A stretch of 64,000 bases of DNA from Sphingobium aromaticiconvertens (GTDB lineage Bacteria; Pseudomonadota; Alphaproteobacteria; Sphingomonadales; Sphingomonadaceae), in assembly GCF_037154075.1 (NCBI RefSeq), contig NZ_JBANRJ010000001.1:1917501-1981500 (forward strand). Direction: 5' to 3'. The notes below the pieces were generated by a model. That model searched no databases. It was not told the origin of the DNA and saw only the letters and a program-made list of their open reading frames with translations. Shown piece by piece: positions 49,655 through 59,638 of this stretch. Numbering within the stretch: position 1 is the stretch's first letter; every line of letters starts with the position of its first letter. The position numbers and the translations under genes are program-made.

Positions 49655-50205
49655 CACAAGACAACAACAACCTGGAAAATAGCGAAATCGTGGACGAGTT
49701 GCCCGAGGATGCATCCCCCGCAGCTGACGCAGTGACCGAGCGCCTCGCCGCGTTGGAAGAGGAAGTGGCCGTCGCGAAGCAGGACGTGCTCTATGCCCAT
49801 GCCGAGACGCAGAATGTGCGCCGCCGGCTGGAAAAGGAACTGGCGGACGCGCGGGCCTATGCGTCGACCGCTTTTGCACGCGACATATTGTCGGTCGCCG
49901 ACAATATGGGGCGCGCCCTGTCCATGATCCCTGCCGATCTGCGCGAGGATGAGCAATGGAAGGGGCTGGTCACAGGGCTTGAGGCGACCGGCCGCGAGTT
50001 GGAAAGCGTGTTCCGCAAGAACGGCATTGAAAAGCTGGTGTCGGTGGGTGAACCACTCGACCCGAACAAGCATCAGGCGATGCTGGAAGTCCCCTCCGCT
50101 GATGCCGAGCCGGGAACGATCCTGACCGAAATGCAGTCTGGCTACATGATCAAGGACCGCCTGCTCCGCCCGGCGCTGGTCGGCGTGGCGAAGAAACCGG
50201 ACTGA
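49651..50205 (+). CDS. grpE: Nucleotide exchange factor GrpE
   Basis: A 184-residue protein that accelerates ADP release from DnaK. The long N-terminal coiled coil (ERLAALEEEVAVAKQDVLYA) leads to the conserved C-terminal beta region LEVPSADAEPGTILTEM, then SGYMIKDRLLRPALVGVAK. It is co-transcribed with hrcA through a 4-nt overlap. The dnaK/dnaJ pair sits about 1.2 kb downstream on the same strand, with two leftward genes in between. Confidence 0.96.
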   Translation: MTQDNNNLENSEIVDELPEDASPAADAVTERLAALEEEVAVAKQDVLYAHAETQNVRRRLEKELADARAYASTAFARDILSVADNMGRALSMIPADLREDEQWKGLVTGLEATGRELESVFRKNGIEKLVSVGEPLDPNKHQAMLEVPSADAEPGTILTEMQSGYMIKDRLLRPALVGVAKKPD

Positions 50206-50222
50206 TCCGCGCGGGTCTTTTT

Positions 50223-50246
50223 CATTCGAACTGAGCCTGTCGAAGC
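50223..50246. repeat. Dispersed-type repeat copy
   Basis: TTCGAACTGAGCCTGTCGAA is a palindromic-ended motif of a kind commonly found as scattered intergenic repeats in sphingomonads and other GC-rich proteobacteria. Only one copy is seen in the window, so its dispersed nature is known from general knowledge, not from this sequence. Confidence 0.4.
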
Positions 50247-50273
50247 CTGTCCCGTTCCCGAACGGGGCAGGGC
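50245..50273 (+). terminator. Hairpin between convergent grpE and zincin-like gene
   Basis: GCCTGTCCCGTTC and GAACGGGGCAGGGC (50245-50257 and 50260-50273) with a 2-nt loop, one base bulged or wobble-paired. A TTTA follows on the grpE strand. It sits between the two convergent genes. Confidence 0.5.
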
Positions 50274-50274
50274 T

Positions 50275-50739
50275 TTATCGCGTCCGAAATGGCAGGATCG
50301 CTTCATATGCCGACAATGGCGGTAGGTTGGACAGGACGAGGCCCTGCCGCATCAGGAAGGCGTGGCGCACGATTTCGGCCTGTTGCTCCAGCCCGTAGCG
50401 GGCGAAGGGCTTGCTCGGCTGCATTGTGTAATCATAGCGGCAGAAGGGGTGACGCATCAGCGGCAGATACCATTTTCCACCCCGTTGCGCCTGCCAGGCA
50501 TGGGTCATCTCGTGGATGAAAAGACCCTGGATATTCAGGGGGCTGGCGCAGAAATCATCGCAATAGAGGCCACCCTGCGGATGGAACCACAGGTCGCCGT
50601 CGGGCGCCATCGTTACCCGGCGCGGTTGAAAGGGCCACCATTTACGATTGTGGATACGGACGCGATCATAGGCGATCGCCTCGCCGAATATTGAGCGGGC
50701 GAGGGTCACTTCCTCCTGCGTCAGTGCCCGGCTGCTCAA
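50275..50739 (-). CDS. Zincin-like 'vgr related' protein
   Basis: A 154-residue cytoplasmic protein with a zinc motif LFIHEMTHAWQAQRGGKW near residue 75 (HExxH) and a downstream glutamate in GLEQQAEIVRHAF that could be the third ligand. It is annotated in some sphingomonads as 'vgr related'. The substrate is unknown. The TTG at 50739 is inferred because it overlaps the stop of the copper chaperone gene (TTGA), so translation is coupled. Confidence 0.6.
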   Translation of the reverse strand: MSSRALTQEEVTLARSIFGEAIAYDRVRIHNRKWWPFQPRRVTMAPDGDLWFHPQGGLYCDDFCASPLNIQGLFIHEMTHAWQAQRGGKWYLPLMRHPFCRYDYTMQPSKPFARYGLEQQAEIVRHAFLMRQGLVLSNLPPLSAYEAILPFRTR

Positions 50740-51257
50740 TGGTCGGCATGGTCCTGCGGTTTTGCAGCGCTGTTGTCAACGGGCGCGGGGTTGGCAGGGG
50801 ATGGCGCGGCTCCGGGCTTCTGCACCACGGCATCGACGATGATTCGGTCGCCATTGGAAAAGAGGAAGGTCATCGGCATTTTGCCCTGGTCCACCGCATC
50901 TTGGTTGAGATTCCACAACATGAGATGTTTACCGCCGGGCGCAAAGGCGACCGTGCCCTTGGCGGGAATCTCCACGCTGTCGATCGGCTTCATCGACATG
51001 ACGCCGTTATCGCCCTTCACGCTTTCATGCATTTCCACCCGAATCGCCCGGTCGGTCAGCACGCCGCGCAGCGTCGTCGCGACATCGCCGCCATGCACCG
51101 TGAAATAACCGGCAGACGGGCTGTCCTTGTTCGGGCTGACGCGCACCCAGGCCTGATCGACATAGGTGGGGGCTGGATCTCCGCAGGCAGCCAGCGGCGC
51201 AAGGCAGGCCAGAACGGCGATAGGGAGGAGGGCACGCATCGCGGGGAGGCCTTTCAT
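50736..51257 (-). CDS. PCu(A)C-type copper chaperone lipoprotein
   Basis: A 173-residue periplasmic protein. The N-terminus is a signal with a lipobox-type LAACGD. The copper-binding H(M)xnHxM pattern is visible as VEMHESVKGDNGVMSM and PGGKHLMLWNL. Such proteins deliver Cu(I) to the CuA centre of cytochrome oxidase. The C-terminal tail is proline/alanine-rich and ends in QDHADH, which may add metal ligands. It is divergent from dnaK, with a 165-bp gap that holds the dnaK heat-shock promoter. Confidence 0.85.
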   Translation of the reverse strand: MKGLPAMRALLPIAVLACLAPLAACGDPAPTYVDQAWVRVSPNKDSPSAGYFTVHGGDVATTLRGVLTDRAIRVEMHESVKGDNGVMSMKPIDSVEIPAKGTVAFAPGGKHLMLWNLNQDAVDQGKMPMTFLFSNGDRIIVDAVVQKPGAAPSPANPAPVDNSAAKPQDHADH

Positions 51258-51302
51258 GACTGTCTCGTTTCCGGTCGTTTACACAGGTAAACACGCAGAG
51301 TT

Positions 51303-51330
51303 CTTGTGCCAAGGGAAAGCGAGCCTATAT
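51303..51330 (+). promoter_or_regulatory. Heat-shock (sigma-32) promoter of dnaK
   Basis: CTTG at 51303-51306, exactly 17 nt, then CCTATAT at 51324-51330. This matches the published alphaproteobacterial heat-shock consensus CTTG-N17-CYTATNT. It lies about 90 bp before the dnaK ATG and points at dnaK. Confidence 0.7.
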
Positions 51331-51422
51331 CCCTCATGCAAACCGGTCTTGCCTTGGCGCTTTCGTGAGGTATTTGGGCCGTCAACCGCTGAAAATGTGA
51401 TTTGGGGTTAAAAGAGGACATA

Positions 51423-53321
51423 ATGGCTAAAGTAATCGGTATCGACCTTGGCACCACCAACAGCTGCATCGCTGTCATGGACGGGGGCAAGCCCAAGGTT
51501 ATCGAAAATGCGGAAGGCGCGCGCACGACGCCCTCCATCGTTGCGTTCACCAAGGATGGCGAGCGTCTGATCGGCCAACCCGCCAAGCGGCAGGCCGTCA
51601 CCAATGGCGACAATACGATTTTCGCGGTGAAGCGCCTGATCGGCCGCCGCTTTGAAGATCCCATGACCCAGAAGGACATGGAACTGGTTCCCTATTCGAT
51701 TTCGAAAGGGCCGAACGGCGACGCATGGGTCCAGGCCGGTGGGCAGGATTATTCGCCGTCGCAGGTTTCCGCCTTCATTCTTCAGAAGATGAAGGAAACC
51801 GCCGAGAGCTATCTGGGCGAAACCGTGACGCAGGCGGTCATCACCGTTCCAGCCTACTTCAACGACGCCCAGCGTCAGGCGACCAAGGACGCCGGCCAGA
51901 TTGCGGGGCTTGAAGTGCTGCGCATCATCAACGAGCCGACCGCGGCCGCGCTGGCCTATGGCCTCGACAAGCAGGACGGCAAGACCATCGCCGTCTATGA
52001 CCTTGGCGGCGGTACGTTCGACATCTCCATCCTGGAAATCGGCGATGGCGTGTTCGAGGTGAAGTCGACCAACGGCGACACCTTCCTGGGCGGCGAGGAT
52101 TTCGACGCCAAGGTCGTGCAATTCCTGGCCGACGATTTCAAGAAGGTCGAAGGCATTGATCTCACCAAGGACAAGCTGGCCCTTCAGCGTCTGAAGGAAG
52201 CGGCCGAGAAAGCGAAGATCGAATTGTCTTCGGCCCAGTCGACCGAGGTCAACCTGCCCTTCATCACTGCCGACCAGAATGGTCCCAAGCATCTGGTGAA
52301 GAACATCACCCGCTCCGACCTGGAGAAGCTGGTGGCGGACCTCATCAAGCGCACGATGGAACCCTGCAAGAAGGCGATGGCCGACGCAGGCGTTTCGGCG
52401 AGCGAGATCAGCGAAGTGGTGCTGGTTGGCGGCATGACCCGCATGCCCAAGGTGCGCGAGGCCGTGAAGGAATTCTTCGGTAAGGAGCCGCACACCGGCG
52501 TGAATCCTGACGAAGTCGTCGCCATGGGCGCCGCCATTCAGGCGGGCGTGCTTCAGGGCGACGTCAAGGACGTGCTGCTGCTCGACGTGACTCCGCTATC
52601 GCTGGGCATCGAGACGCTGGGTGGCGTGTTCACCCGCATGATCGACCGCAACACCACCATTCCTGCGAAGAAGAGCCAGGTCTACTCGACGGCTGATGAC
52701 AATCAGCAGGCCGTGACCATCCGCGTCTTCCAGGGCGAGCGTGAAATGGCGGCGGACAACAAGCTGCTGGGTCAGTTCGACCTGATCGGCATTCCGCCCG
52801 CACCGCGCGGCGTTCCGCAGGTTGAAGTGACCTTCGACATCGACGCCAACGGTCTGGTCAACGTGTCCGCCAAGGACAAGGGCACCGGCAAGGAACAGCA
52901 GATTCGCATTCAGGCGTCGGGCGGTCTGTCCGACTCCGACATCGATCAGATGGTCAAGGATGCCGAGCGCTTCGCCGAAGAGGACAAGAAGCGTCGTGAA
53001 GGGGCCGAAGCGAAGAACAACGCCGAAAGTCTGGTTCACACCACCGAAAAGCAGATCGAAGAGCATGGCGACAAGGTGGACGCTGCCCTCAAGTCCGAGA
53101 TCGAGGCGGCGATCGCCGACACCAAGGCGGCTGTCGAAGGCGGCGATGTCGAGGCGATGAAGACCAAGGCGCAGGATCTGGCCACTGTTGCCATGAAGCT
53201 GGGCCAGGCGATCTATGAGAAGGAACAGGCCAGCGCGGCCTCGCCCGATGCGGAAGCGCCGAAGGCCGATGACGATGTAGTCGACGCCGAATTTTCGGAA
53301 GTAGACGACAACAAGGCATAA
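51423..53321 (+). CDS. dnaK: Molecular chaperone DnaK (Hsp70)
   Basis: A 632-residue Hsp70. The ATPase domain starts [18 protein letters not shown] and includes [18 protein letters not shown] and [17 protein letters not shown]. The substrate-binding domain follows ([17 protein letters not shown]), with an acidic C-terminal tail ending [11 protein letters not shown]. The ATG at 51423 follows AAAGAGGA; a longer frame to 51402 is not needed. It is preceded by a heat-shock-type promoter and followed after 69 bp by dnaJ. Confidence 0.97.
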   Translation: MAKVIGIDLGTTNSCIAVMDGGKPKVIENAEGARTTPSIVAFTKDGERLIGQPAKRQAVTNGDNTIFAVKRLIGRRFEDPMTQKDMELVPYSISKGPNGDAWVQAGGQDYSPSQVSAFILQKMKETAESYLGETVTQAVITVPAYFNDAQRQATKDAGQIAGLEVLRIINEPTAAALAYGLDKQDGKTIAVYDLGGGTFDISILEIGDGVFEVKSTNGDTFLGGEDFDAKVVQFLADDFKKVEGIDLTKDKLALQRLKEAAEKAKIELSSAQSTEVNLPFITADQNGPKHLVKNITRSDLEKLVADLIKRTMEPCKKAMADAGVSASEISEVVLVGGMTRMPKVREAVKEFFGKEPHTGVNPDEVVAMGAAIQAGVLQGDVKDVLLLDVTPLSLGIETLGGVFTRMIDRNTTIPAKKSQVYSTADDNQQAVTIRVFQGEREMAADNKLLGQFDLIGIPPAPRGVPQVEVTFDIDANGLVNVSAKDKGTGKEQQIRIQASGGLSDSDIDQMVKDAERFAEEDKKRREGAEAKNNAESLVHTTEKQIEEHGDKVDAALKSEIEAAIADTKAAVEGGDVEAMKTKAQDLATVAMKLGQAIYEKEQASAASPDAEAPKADDDVVDAEFSEVDDNKA

Positions 53322-53330
53322 GGTGATGCT

Positions 53331-53373
53331 CTTTTCGCCGTCATTTCTGTTTTTACAGGGTGACGGCGAAAAG
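53331..53373 (+). promoter_or_regulatory. 13-bp inverted repeat between dnaK and dnaJ
   Basis: Perfect stem CTTTTCGCCGTCA / TGACGGCGAAAAG (53331-53343 and 53361-53373) with a 17-nt T-rich loop, just after the dnaK stop and 18 nt before dnaJ. It has no U-run after it, so it probably acts as a partial terminator or mRNA stabiliser setting the DnaK:DnaJ ratio. Confidence 0.55.
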
Positions 53374-53390
53374 AAGCCGCCGGGGGCAAT

Positions 53391-54536
53391 ATGACGACCC
53401 AGACCGATTTTTATGAACTGCTTGAGATCGAACGCACGGCGGATGCTGGCGTCATCAAGAGCGCCTATCGCAAGCTGGCGATGAAATATCACCCGGACAA
53501 AAACGGAGGGTGTACCGACAGCGAGGCGAAGTTCAAGGCCGTATCCGAGGCCTATGAATGCCTGAAAGACCCGCAGAAGCGCGCGGCCTATGACCGGTTC
53601 GGCCATGCGGCCTTCCAGAATGGCGGTCCGGGCGGTTTTGGCGGCGGTCGCGGCGGGCAGGGCGGTTTTTCTGATCTGGGCGATATATTCGAGACGATCT
53701 TCGGCCAGTCCGGCTTTGGCGGCGGTGGTGGTCAGCGGCAGGCAAACCGGCGCGGCGCGGACCTGCGCTACGACATGGAGATCACGCTCGACGAGGCCTA
53801 TCATGGCAAATCGACCGAGATCGACATCGAGGTATCGGCGCCCTGCGACACCTGCGACGGATCGGGCGCGCAGCCGGGCACGGGTGTAAAGACCTGCGGC
53901 ACCTGCAAGGGCCATGGTCAGGTGCGGGCGCAGCAGGGTTTTTTCGTAGTCGAACGAACCTGTCCGTCCTGTCAGGGCGCAGGTCAGGTGATCGACAGCC
54001 CCTGCCGGTCCTGCCGGGGAGACGGTCGTATCGACAAGCACAAGTCGCTGTCGGTCAATATCCCGGCGGGTGTCGATGAAGGAACGCGCATTCGCCTGAC
54101 GGGTGAGGGAGAAGCGGGCGCGCGCGGCGCACCAGCGGGCGACCTCTACATATTCCTGCACGTGAAGCGCCATGCGGTATTTGAGCGCGACGGCACCACG
54201 CTTTTCTGTCGTGTGCCGGTCAGCTTTACGACTGCATCACTGGGCGGCAGCATCGAAGTGCCGGGGCTGGATGGGTCGCGACAGGAAATCCGCATTCCGG
54301 CGGGCATTCAGTCGGGCAAGCAACTGCGCCAGCGCGGCGCGGGCATGCCCGTGCTCAACGGGCGCGGTCATGGGGATATCGTGGTGCAGATCGACGTCGA
54401 GACGCCGACGCGGCTTTCGGCCCGCCAGCGCGAATTGCTGGAAGCCTTCCGCGAGACGGAGACGGGCGAGGAATGTCCGCAAACCAGCGGTTTCTTCACC
54501 AAGATCAAGGACATCTGGTCCGAGATTAAGGATTGA
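53391..54536 (+). CDS. dnaJ: Chaperone protein DnaJ
   Basis: A 381-residue Hsp40 partner of DnaK. The J-domain has the [10 protein letters not shown] motif near residue 31. A G/F-rich stretch follows ([16 protein letters not shown]). The zinc-finger region has four CxxCxGxG-type repeats: [24 protein letters not shown] and CRSCRGDG. The C-terminal substrate-binding domain is complete. GGGGGC precedes the ATG. Confidence 0.96.
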   Translation: MTTQTDFYELLEIERTADAGVIKSAYRKLAMKYHPDKNGGCTDSEAKFKAVSEAYECLKDPQKRAAYDRFGHAAFQNGGPGGFGGGRGGQGGFSDLGDIFETIFGQSGFGGGGGQRQANRRGADLRYDMEITLDEAYHGKSTEIDIEVSAPCDTCDGSGAQPGTGVKTCGTCKGHGQVRAQQGFFVVERTCPSCQGAGQVIDSPCRSCRGDGRIDKHKSLSVNIPAGVDEGTRIRLTGEGEAGARGAPAGDLYIFLHVKRHAVFERDGTTLFCRVPVSFTTASLGGSIEVPGLDGSRQEIRIPAGIQSGKQLRQRGAGMPVLNGRGHGDIVVQIDVETPTRLSARQRELLEAFRETETGEECPQTSGFFTKIKDIWSEIKD

Positions 54537-54700
54537 TGAAAAGGGCGGTTAGAGCCTTTGGTTGCCGCGATTCTTAACCTTCAGATGAGTCCATCTGACT
54601 GGAAATTGCTTTAGCCGCTCTTTTCTTTTCGCGTAATCGCGATGCTCCTACGCCAAAGGCGTCTTCAGAATTTATTTGTCTTTTCCGGTCATTGTGACGG

Positions 54701-54752
54701 CCCTGTCGGAAATGCTTACACCCACGTGTAAAGCAAAATCCGACAGACAGGG
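54701..54752. promoter_or_regulatory. Long nested palindrome upstream of exopolysaccharide gene
   Basis: CCCTGTCGGA pairs with TCCGACAGACAGGG (with an ACAG insertion), and inside it GCTTACAC pairs with GTGTAAAGC around CCAC. The whole 52-nt imperfect palindrome ends 38 nt before the sugar transferase ATG. It may be a regulator site or a transcript hairpin for the PrsK/PrsR-linked unit. The 254-bp gap before it holds nothing else I can recognise. Confidence 0.4.
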
Positions 54753-54790
54753 TCCGCATCCTCCCGCGGGCTGGCAGGACCAGGCGCACG

Positions 54791-56179
54791 ATGATCAGGC
54801 TGTTCAAACATTATGTTCCCCATGCCGTGCTGCTGCTCGGCCTGCTGGATTTCTTCCTGCTGGCGGCGGCGGCGGAGGGCGGCTGGATATTGCGCGCGCG
54901 CCAGATTGGTATGGAGGTCGATTATATCCTCAATCGCACCGGCCCGCTGCTGAGTTTTGCCCTTGCGTTACAGACCGGCATGATCGCCGTTGGTGTTTAT
55001 GGGACCGAAGCGTTGCAGTCTATCCGCTTCGCGTTTGCGCGGCTGCTGGTCGCGATTTCGCTGGGCGTGATATTCCTGTCGGTCATGCATTTCATCCTGC
55101 CCGGCATGACATTGTGGCGATCGAACTCGCTCTACGCCATGGGCCTCGCCGTCGTGCTGCTGGTGCTGGTGCGCCTGTTGCTGGGCTCCATGCTGGGCGG
55201 AGAGGCGTTCAAGCGTCGCCTGATCATATTGGGCGCGGGCGACCGGGCCAACCGTATCCGCGACCTGGAACAGCGCCGGGGCGCCGGGTTCCTGGTGGTC
55301 GGCTATATCGCCATGAACGACGGACCGCAGCTGGTGGCCGAAGCGATCAACCGCAGCGCCATCTACAATCTGGCAGACTTCGTCGTAAAGCTGGGCGCGA
55401 GCGAAGTGGTGCTGGCGCTGGAAGAGCGCCGCAACGCCTTGCCGCTTGGTGACCTGTTACGGATCAAGACCACCGGCGTCCATGTCAACGAAATTTCGAC
55501 CTTTCTGGAGCGGGAGACGGGGCGCGTTGACCTCGACAGCGTCAATCCCAGTTGGCTGATCTTCTCCGACGGTTTTTCCGCCGGGCGTCGCCTGTCGACC
55601 ATTGCCAAGCGCCTGTTCGACATAGCGGCGAGCATGCTGCTGCTGGCGTTGACTGGCCCGATCATCCTGCTGGCCGCGATCGCGGTGAAGCTCGACAGCA
55701 AGGGACCGGCTTTCTATCGCCAGCAACGCGTCGGCCTGTTCGGGCAGGAGTTCTGGATCGTCAAGCTACGGACCATGCGTCAGGATGCCGAAGTGGCGGG
55801 GCAGGCGGTCTGGGCGGAACTGGATGACCCCCGGATCACGCGTCTTGGCTATTGGCTTCGAAAGTTACGGATCGACGAATTGCCCCAGACCTGGACGGTG
55901 CTGAAGGGCGAGATGAGCTTCGTCGGCCCGCGTCCCGAACGGCGCCAGTTCGTCGAGGATCTGGAACAGCATCTGCGTTATTATGCCGAACGGCATATGG
56001 TGAAGCCGGGCATCACAGGCTGGGCGCAGATCAACTATCCCTATGGCGCATCGATTGAGGATAGCCGTAACAAGCTGGAATATGACCTTTATTACGCCAA
56101 GAACTACACGCCGTTCCTTGACCTTCTGATCCTGATACAGACGGTCCGGGTCGTTCTTTGGCCCGACGGCGCACGCTGA
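54791..56179 (+). CDS. PEP-CTERM-associated exopolysaccharide sugar transferase (EpsB type)
   Basis: A 462-residue membrane-bound undecaprenyl-phosphate sugar transferase. The N-terminal half has about four to five membrane helices (VPHAVLLLGLLDFFLLAAAA, FARLLVAISLGVIFLSVMHF). A CoA-binding-like mid-domain follows (LIILGAGDRANRIRDLEQRR). The C-terminal bacterial-transferase domain has KRLFDIAASMLLLALTGP and FVGPRPERRQFVEDLEQ, then PGITGWAQINYPYGAS. It belongs to the type that initiates exopolysaccharide repeat units next to the PEP-CTERM regulators; prsK follows 10 bp later. Confidence 0.85.
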   Translation: MIRLFKHYVPHAVLLLGLLDFFLLAAAAEGGWILRARQIGMEVDYILNRTGPLLSFALALQTGMIAVGVYGTEALQSIRFAFARLLVAISLGVIFLSVMHFILPGMTLWRSNSLYAMGLAVVLLVLVRLLLGSMLGGEAFKRRLIILGAGDRANRIRDLEQRRGAGFLVVGYIAMNDGPQLVAEAINRSAIYNLADFVVKLGASEVVLALEERRNALPLGDLLRIKTTGVHVNEISTFLERETGRVDLDSVNPSWLIFSDGFSAGRRLSTIAKRLFDIAASMLLLALTGPIILLAAIAVKLDSKGPAFYRQQRVGLFGQEFWIVKLRTMRQDAEVAGQAVWAELDDPRITRLGYWLRKLRIDELPQTWTVLKGEMSFVGPRPERRQFVEDLEQHLRYYAERHMVKPGITGWAQINYPYGASIEDSRNKLEYDLYYAKNYTPFLDLLILIQTVRVVLWPDGAR

Positions 56180-56189
56180 GGCAGAGCGG

Positions 56190-58277
56190 ATGGGCGCCCT
56201 GCTGCAATTCATTGGCGATGGTGGCCATGCGCTGGCGGCGGCGCTGTTTGCGGCGCTGGGCATATTCAGCCTGCGCGGTCGTGATGGGACGCCCGAACAT
56301 GCGTTGCTGACGGCGGCGCTGCTGCTGACCGCCTGCTGGGCGCTCTATATCTCCTTTGGCGGGGTGGTGCGACCGCTTTCGGGGCTGGTCGAAAGCGGGC
56401 GTAACGCTGGTTGGCTGCTGTTGATGTTCGTGATCCTGCGGCGGAATGAAAGTCAGCGCGAAGGTCGGCGGCGGGGCGAGATGCTGGCGATTTGCGCCGT
56501 TTATGTCGTGATTGGCGGACTGCTGGCGGCGCAGTGCTTCATTGACCTCGTCTGGCGACAAATGTCCTCGTTAAGTGACATGCATCACCTGCTGGTGCGT
56601 GTATCGCTGGTGCTGCGCATGATGACCGCGATCGGCGGGCTGATGCTGGCGCACAATCTCTACAGTTCTGCTGCGCCAGCCGGTCGCGCGCGTATCGCCC
56701 TGCTGATGGGGGCGCTGGCAGCAATGTGGACCTATGACCTCAACCTTTACGCCATCGCCTATGCGTCGATGGATCGTGCGGATGAGCTTTATGCGTTGCG
56801 CGGGGTGATGATGGCGATGCTGGCGCCGATCATCGCACTGGGTCTGCAGCGGGGCGACGCTGGACGGCTGCGCCTGTCGCGGGCCGCCACCTTCCGCTCG
56901 CTCTCTATCGTTGCGGTGGGCCTGTATGTCATGGTGCTGGCGGCAGTGGTCGCGATGGTCGAACTGATCGCCGGGCCGCACGCAAGGCTGGTGGAGATCG
57001 GTGCTCTGTTCCTGATGGCGCTGATGGCGCTGTTGCTGCTGCCATCGCCCCATTTCCGGGCGCGATTGAAGGTGCTGGTCGCCAAGCATTTCTTTCAGCA
57101 TCGCTATGATTATCGGCTGGAATGGCTGCGCTTTGGCGACACGATTGGCCGTCCCGGTGAGTCCGCACCGCCGTTGGGCGTGCGGGCGGTCAAGGCCGTG
57201 GCGGACATTACCGAATCGCCTGCGGGCATGTTGCTGTTGCGCGACGAGGGCGGGCGGCTGATGGTGGAGACGCACTGGAACTGGCCGGGGGCCACGGCCG
57301 ATGTTACCGGACTGGATCGTGACGTGGTGGCGGGGCTGGAGCGGGCCGACTGGATCGTCGATGTCGATCGCGTGCGTCAGGGTGAGGCAAAGGTGCCGAT
57401 GCCCGAATGGATGACGCAGGACCAGCAAATCTGGGCGCTGGTGCCGCTGTTGCATTTCAACCGGCTGATCGGCGCGATCCTGTTGACGCGGCCGCCACTC
57501 GACCGACGTCTGGACTGGGAGGATTTTGACATGCTGCGCGCCGCCGGGCGGCAGGTGGCAACCTATATCAGCGAGGCGCAGGGCCAGCAGGCACTGGACG
57601 ACGCACAGCGGTTCGATGAGTTCAACCGCCGCTTCGCCTTCATCATCCACGACGTCAAAAATCTGGTGAGCCAGCTTTCGCTGCTGGCGCGTAATGCCCA
57701 ACGCCATGCCGACAATCCCGACTTCCGCGCCGACATGGTGCTGACCTTACAGGAATCGGTAGGCAAGATGAACGATCTGCTCGCGCGTTTGTCGCAGCAT
57801 AACAAGGCGCGGGCGGAAGAGCCGCGTGCCGTCGATCTGGGCGAGATTGCCCGGAGGATCGGGCAAGGGCGCGTGCGCCAACACCCGGTCGATGTGACAG
57901 GCGAAGCGCCGCCCGCACTGGCAGACCCGGCGCGGGTCGAACAGATTCTTGCCCACCTGGTCCAGAACGCGATCGAGGCGAGCGCGTCAGACAAGCCGGT
58001 GCGGCTGGAATTGGGATCGGGCGAGGGCCGTGCGCGGATTTCGGTGATCGACCAGGGGTGCGGCATGACGGCTGAATTTGTCCGGCGGGAGCTGTTCAAA
58101 CCCTTTTACTCCAGCAAGGCAGGCGGTTTCGGCATCGGTGCGTTCGAGGCGCGGACCCTGGCCGAGGCGATGGGCGGGCGGATCGAGGTGGAGAGCCGGC
58201 CGGGCGCGGGTAGCAGATTCACACTGATCCTGCCGCTGGCGGAGCCTGCACAGATGACGACCGGGAAGGCTGCCTGA
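56190..58277 (+). CDS. prsK: PEP-CTERM system sensor histidine kinase PrsK
   Basis: A 695-residue kinase. The N-terminal 290 residues hold about nine membrane helices. A GAF-type region is around residues 330-470. The phosphorylated histidine is His487 in AFIIHDVKNLVSQLSLLA. The catalytic ATPase domain has HLVQNAIEASASDKPV, VIDQGCGM and GFGIGAFEARTLAEAMGG. The order sugar transferase, prsK, prsR, prsT is characteristic. The stop overlaps the prsR ATG by one base (TGATG), so translation is coupled. Confidence 0.9.
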   Translation: MGALLQFIGDGGHALAAALFAALGIFSLRGRDGTPEHALLTAALLLTACWALYISFGGVVRPLSGLVESGRNAGWLLLMFVILRRNESQREGRRRGEMLAICAVYVVIGGLLAAQCFIDLVWRQMSSLSDMHHLLVRVSLVLRMMTAIGGLMLAHNLYSSAAPAGRARIALLMGALAAMWTYDLNLYAIAYASMDRADELYALRGVMMAMLAPIIALGLQRGDAGRLRLSRAATFRSLSIVAVGLYVMVLAAVVAMVELIAGPHARLVEIGALFLMALMALLLLPSPHFRARLKVLVAKHFFQHRYDYRLEWLRFGDTIGRPGESAPPLGVRAVKAVADITESPAGMLLLRDEGGRLMVETHWNWPGATADVTGLDRDVVAGLERADWIVDVDRVRQGEAKVPMPEWMTQDQQIWALVPLLHFNRLIGAILLTRPPLDRRLDWEDFDMLRAAGRQVATYISEAQGQQALDDAQRFDEFNRRFAFIIHDVKNLVSQLSLLARNAQRHADNPDFRADMVLTLQESVGKMNDLLARLSQHNKARAEEPRAVDLGEIARRIGQGRVRQHPVDVTGEAPPALADPARVEQILAHLVQNAIEASASDKPVRLELGSGEGRARISVIDQGCGMTAEFVRRELFKPFYSSKAGGFGIGAFEARTLAEAMGGRIEVESRPGAGSRFTLILPLAEPAQMTTGKAA

Positions 58278-59638
58278 TGGATTTGCGACCCAAGCTGTTG
58301 ATCGTGGAAGATGATCCGGGGCTTCAGCGGCAATTGCGCTGGGCTTATGAGGATTATCAGTTGTTCATCGCGGGGGACCGGCAGGAGGCGATCGACATGC
58401 TGCGGGCAGAGGCGCCCGATGTCGTCACGCTGGACCTGGGCCTGCCGCCAGATCCCGATGGCACCAGCGAGGGCTTTGCCACGCTGGCGGACATATTGAA
58501 GATCAAGCCCGATACAAAGGTGATCGTCGCATCGGGCCATGGTGCGCGGGAAAGCGCGCTGGGCGCGATTGCCGGGGGCGCCTATGATTTTTACCAGAAG
58601 CCTGTCGACATCGACGAATTGGGGCTGATCGTTCGCCGTGCCTTCCACGTTCATGAACTGGAGCGCGCCAATGCACGATTGGCCGAGGCCGCGCCGGAGG
58701 ATGGGCGCGTGCTGGGTCGGATGATTACAGTCGCGCCCGAGATGCTGAAGGTGGCGCGCACAATCGAGCGCGTGGCGAGTGCGCAGGTGTCGGTGATGCT
58801 GCTGGGCGCGAGCGGCACCGGCAAGGAATTGCTGGCATGCGGGCTGCATGACGCCAGCCCCCGGCGGGAGGGGGCGTTCGTCGCGATCAACTGTGCAGCG
58901 ATCCCTGAAACATTGCTGGAATCCGAACTGTTCGGGCATGAAAAGGGCGCCTTCACCGGGGCGATCCGCACCACGCCCGGCAAGATCGAACTGGCCCAGG
59001 GCGGCACCCTGTTTCTGGACGAAGTGGGGGACATCCCGCTGCCGTTGCAGGTCAAGCTGCTGCGCTTTCTACAGGAGCGGGTGATCGAGCGAGTCGGCGG
59101 GCGGCAGCCGATCGCGGTCGACACGCGGATCGTGTGCGCCACCCACCAGAATCTGGAGAGCATGATCGCGGCGGGCAGCTTTCGCGAAGACCTCTTCTAT
59201 CGCCTCGCGGAAATCGTCATTCGCATTCCGCTGCTGAAGGATCGGCCTGGTGACCCGGCGCTGCTGGCCCGCCATTTCCTGACCCGGTACGCGCGGGAGA
59301 TGAACCCGCAGGTCAGGGGGCTGGCGCCCGATGCGCTCGCGGCGCTCGACGCCTGGAACTGGCCCGGTAATGTGCGCGAACTGGAAAACCGCATGAAGCG
59401 CGCCGTCATCATGGCCGATGGCAAGCTGGTGACAGCCGCCGATCTGGACCTTGACATGGCGGAGAGCGAGAGCAGCGACGTTATCAACCTGAAGGCTGCG
59501 CGCGAAATGGCCGATCGCCGCGCCATTCGCCGCGCCATTGCCCGGACGCAGGGCAATATATCCGGTGCGGCGCGCATCCTGGGGATCAGCCGTCCCACGC
59601 TTTATGATTTGATGAAGCAATATGAGTTGCAGGGATGA
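58277..59638 (+). CDS. prsR: PEP-CTERM-box sigma-54-dependent response regulator PrsR
   Basis: A 453-residue NtrC-type activator. Receiver domain with Asp53 in [14 protein letters not shown] as the likely phosphorylation site. The AAA+ domain has [18 protein letters not shown], the sigma-54-contact loop [11 protein letters not shown] and [18 protein letters not shown] Fis-type HTH is at the C-terminus ([19 protein letters not shown]). It should activate sigma-54 promoters upstream of PEP-CTERM protein genes. The stop overlaps prsT by 4 nt. Confidence 0.92.
   Translation: MDLRPKLLIVEDDPGLQRQLRWAYEDYQLFIAGDRQEAIDMLRAEAPDVVTLDLGLPPDPDGTSEGFATLADILKIKPDTKVIVASGHGARESALGAIAGGAYDFYQKPVDIDELGLIVRRAFHVHELERANARLAEAAPEDGRVLGRMITVAPEMLKVARTIERVASAQVSVMLLGASGTGKELLACGLHDASPRREGAFVAINCAAIPETLLESELFGHEKGAFTGAIRTTPGKIELAQGGTLFLDEVGDIPLPLQVKLLRFLQERVIERVGGRQPIAVDTRIVCATHQNLESMIAAGSFREDLFYRLAEIVIRIPLLKDRPGDPALLARHFLTRYAREMNPQVRGLAPDALAALDAWNWPGNVRELENRMKRAVIMADGKLVTAADLDLDMAESESSDVINLKAAREMADRRAIRRAIARTQGNISGAARILGISRPTLYDLMKQYELQG

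Noticed and set aside
54770..54788. Possible sigma-54 promoter just before the sugar transferase gene
   Set aside because: GG and GC have roughly the right spacing, but the rest of the consensus is missing and it would leave no leader before the ATG.
58861..58874. Another copy of the DUF559 repeat core (GCGGGAGGGG-like)
   Set aside because: It is a short coincidental match inside prsR coding sequence without the palindromic partner.
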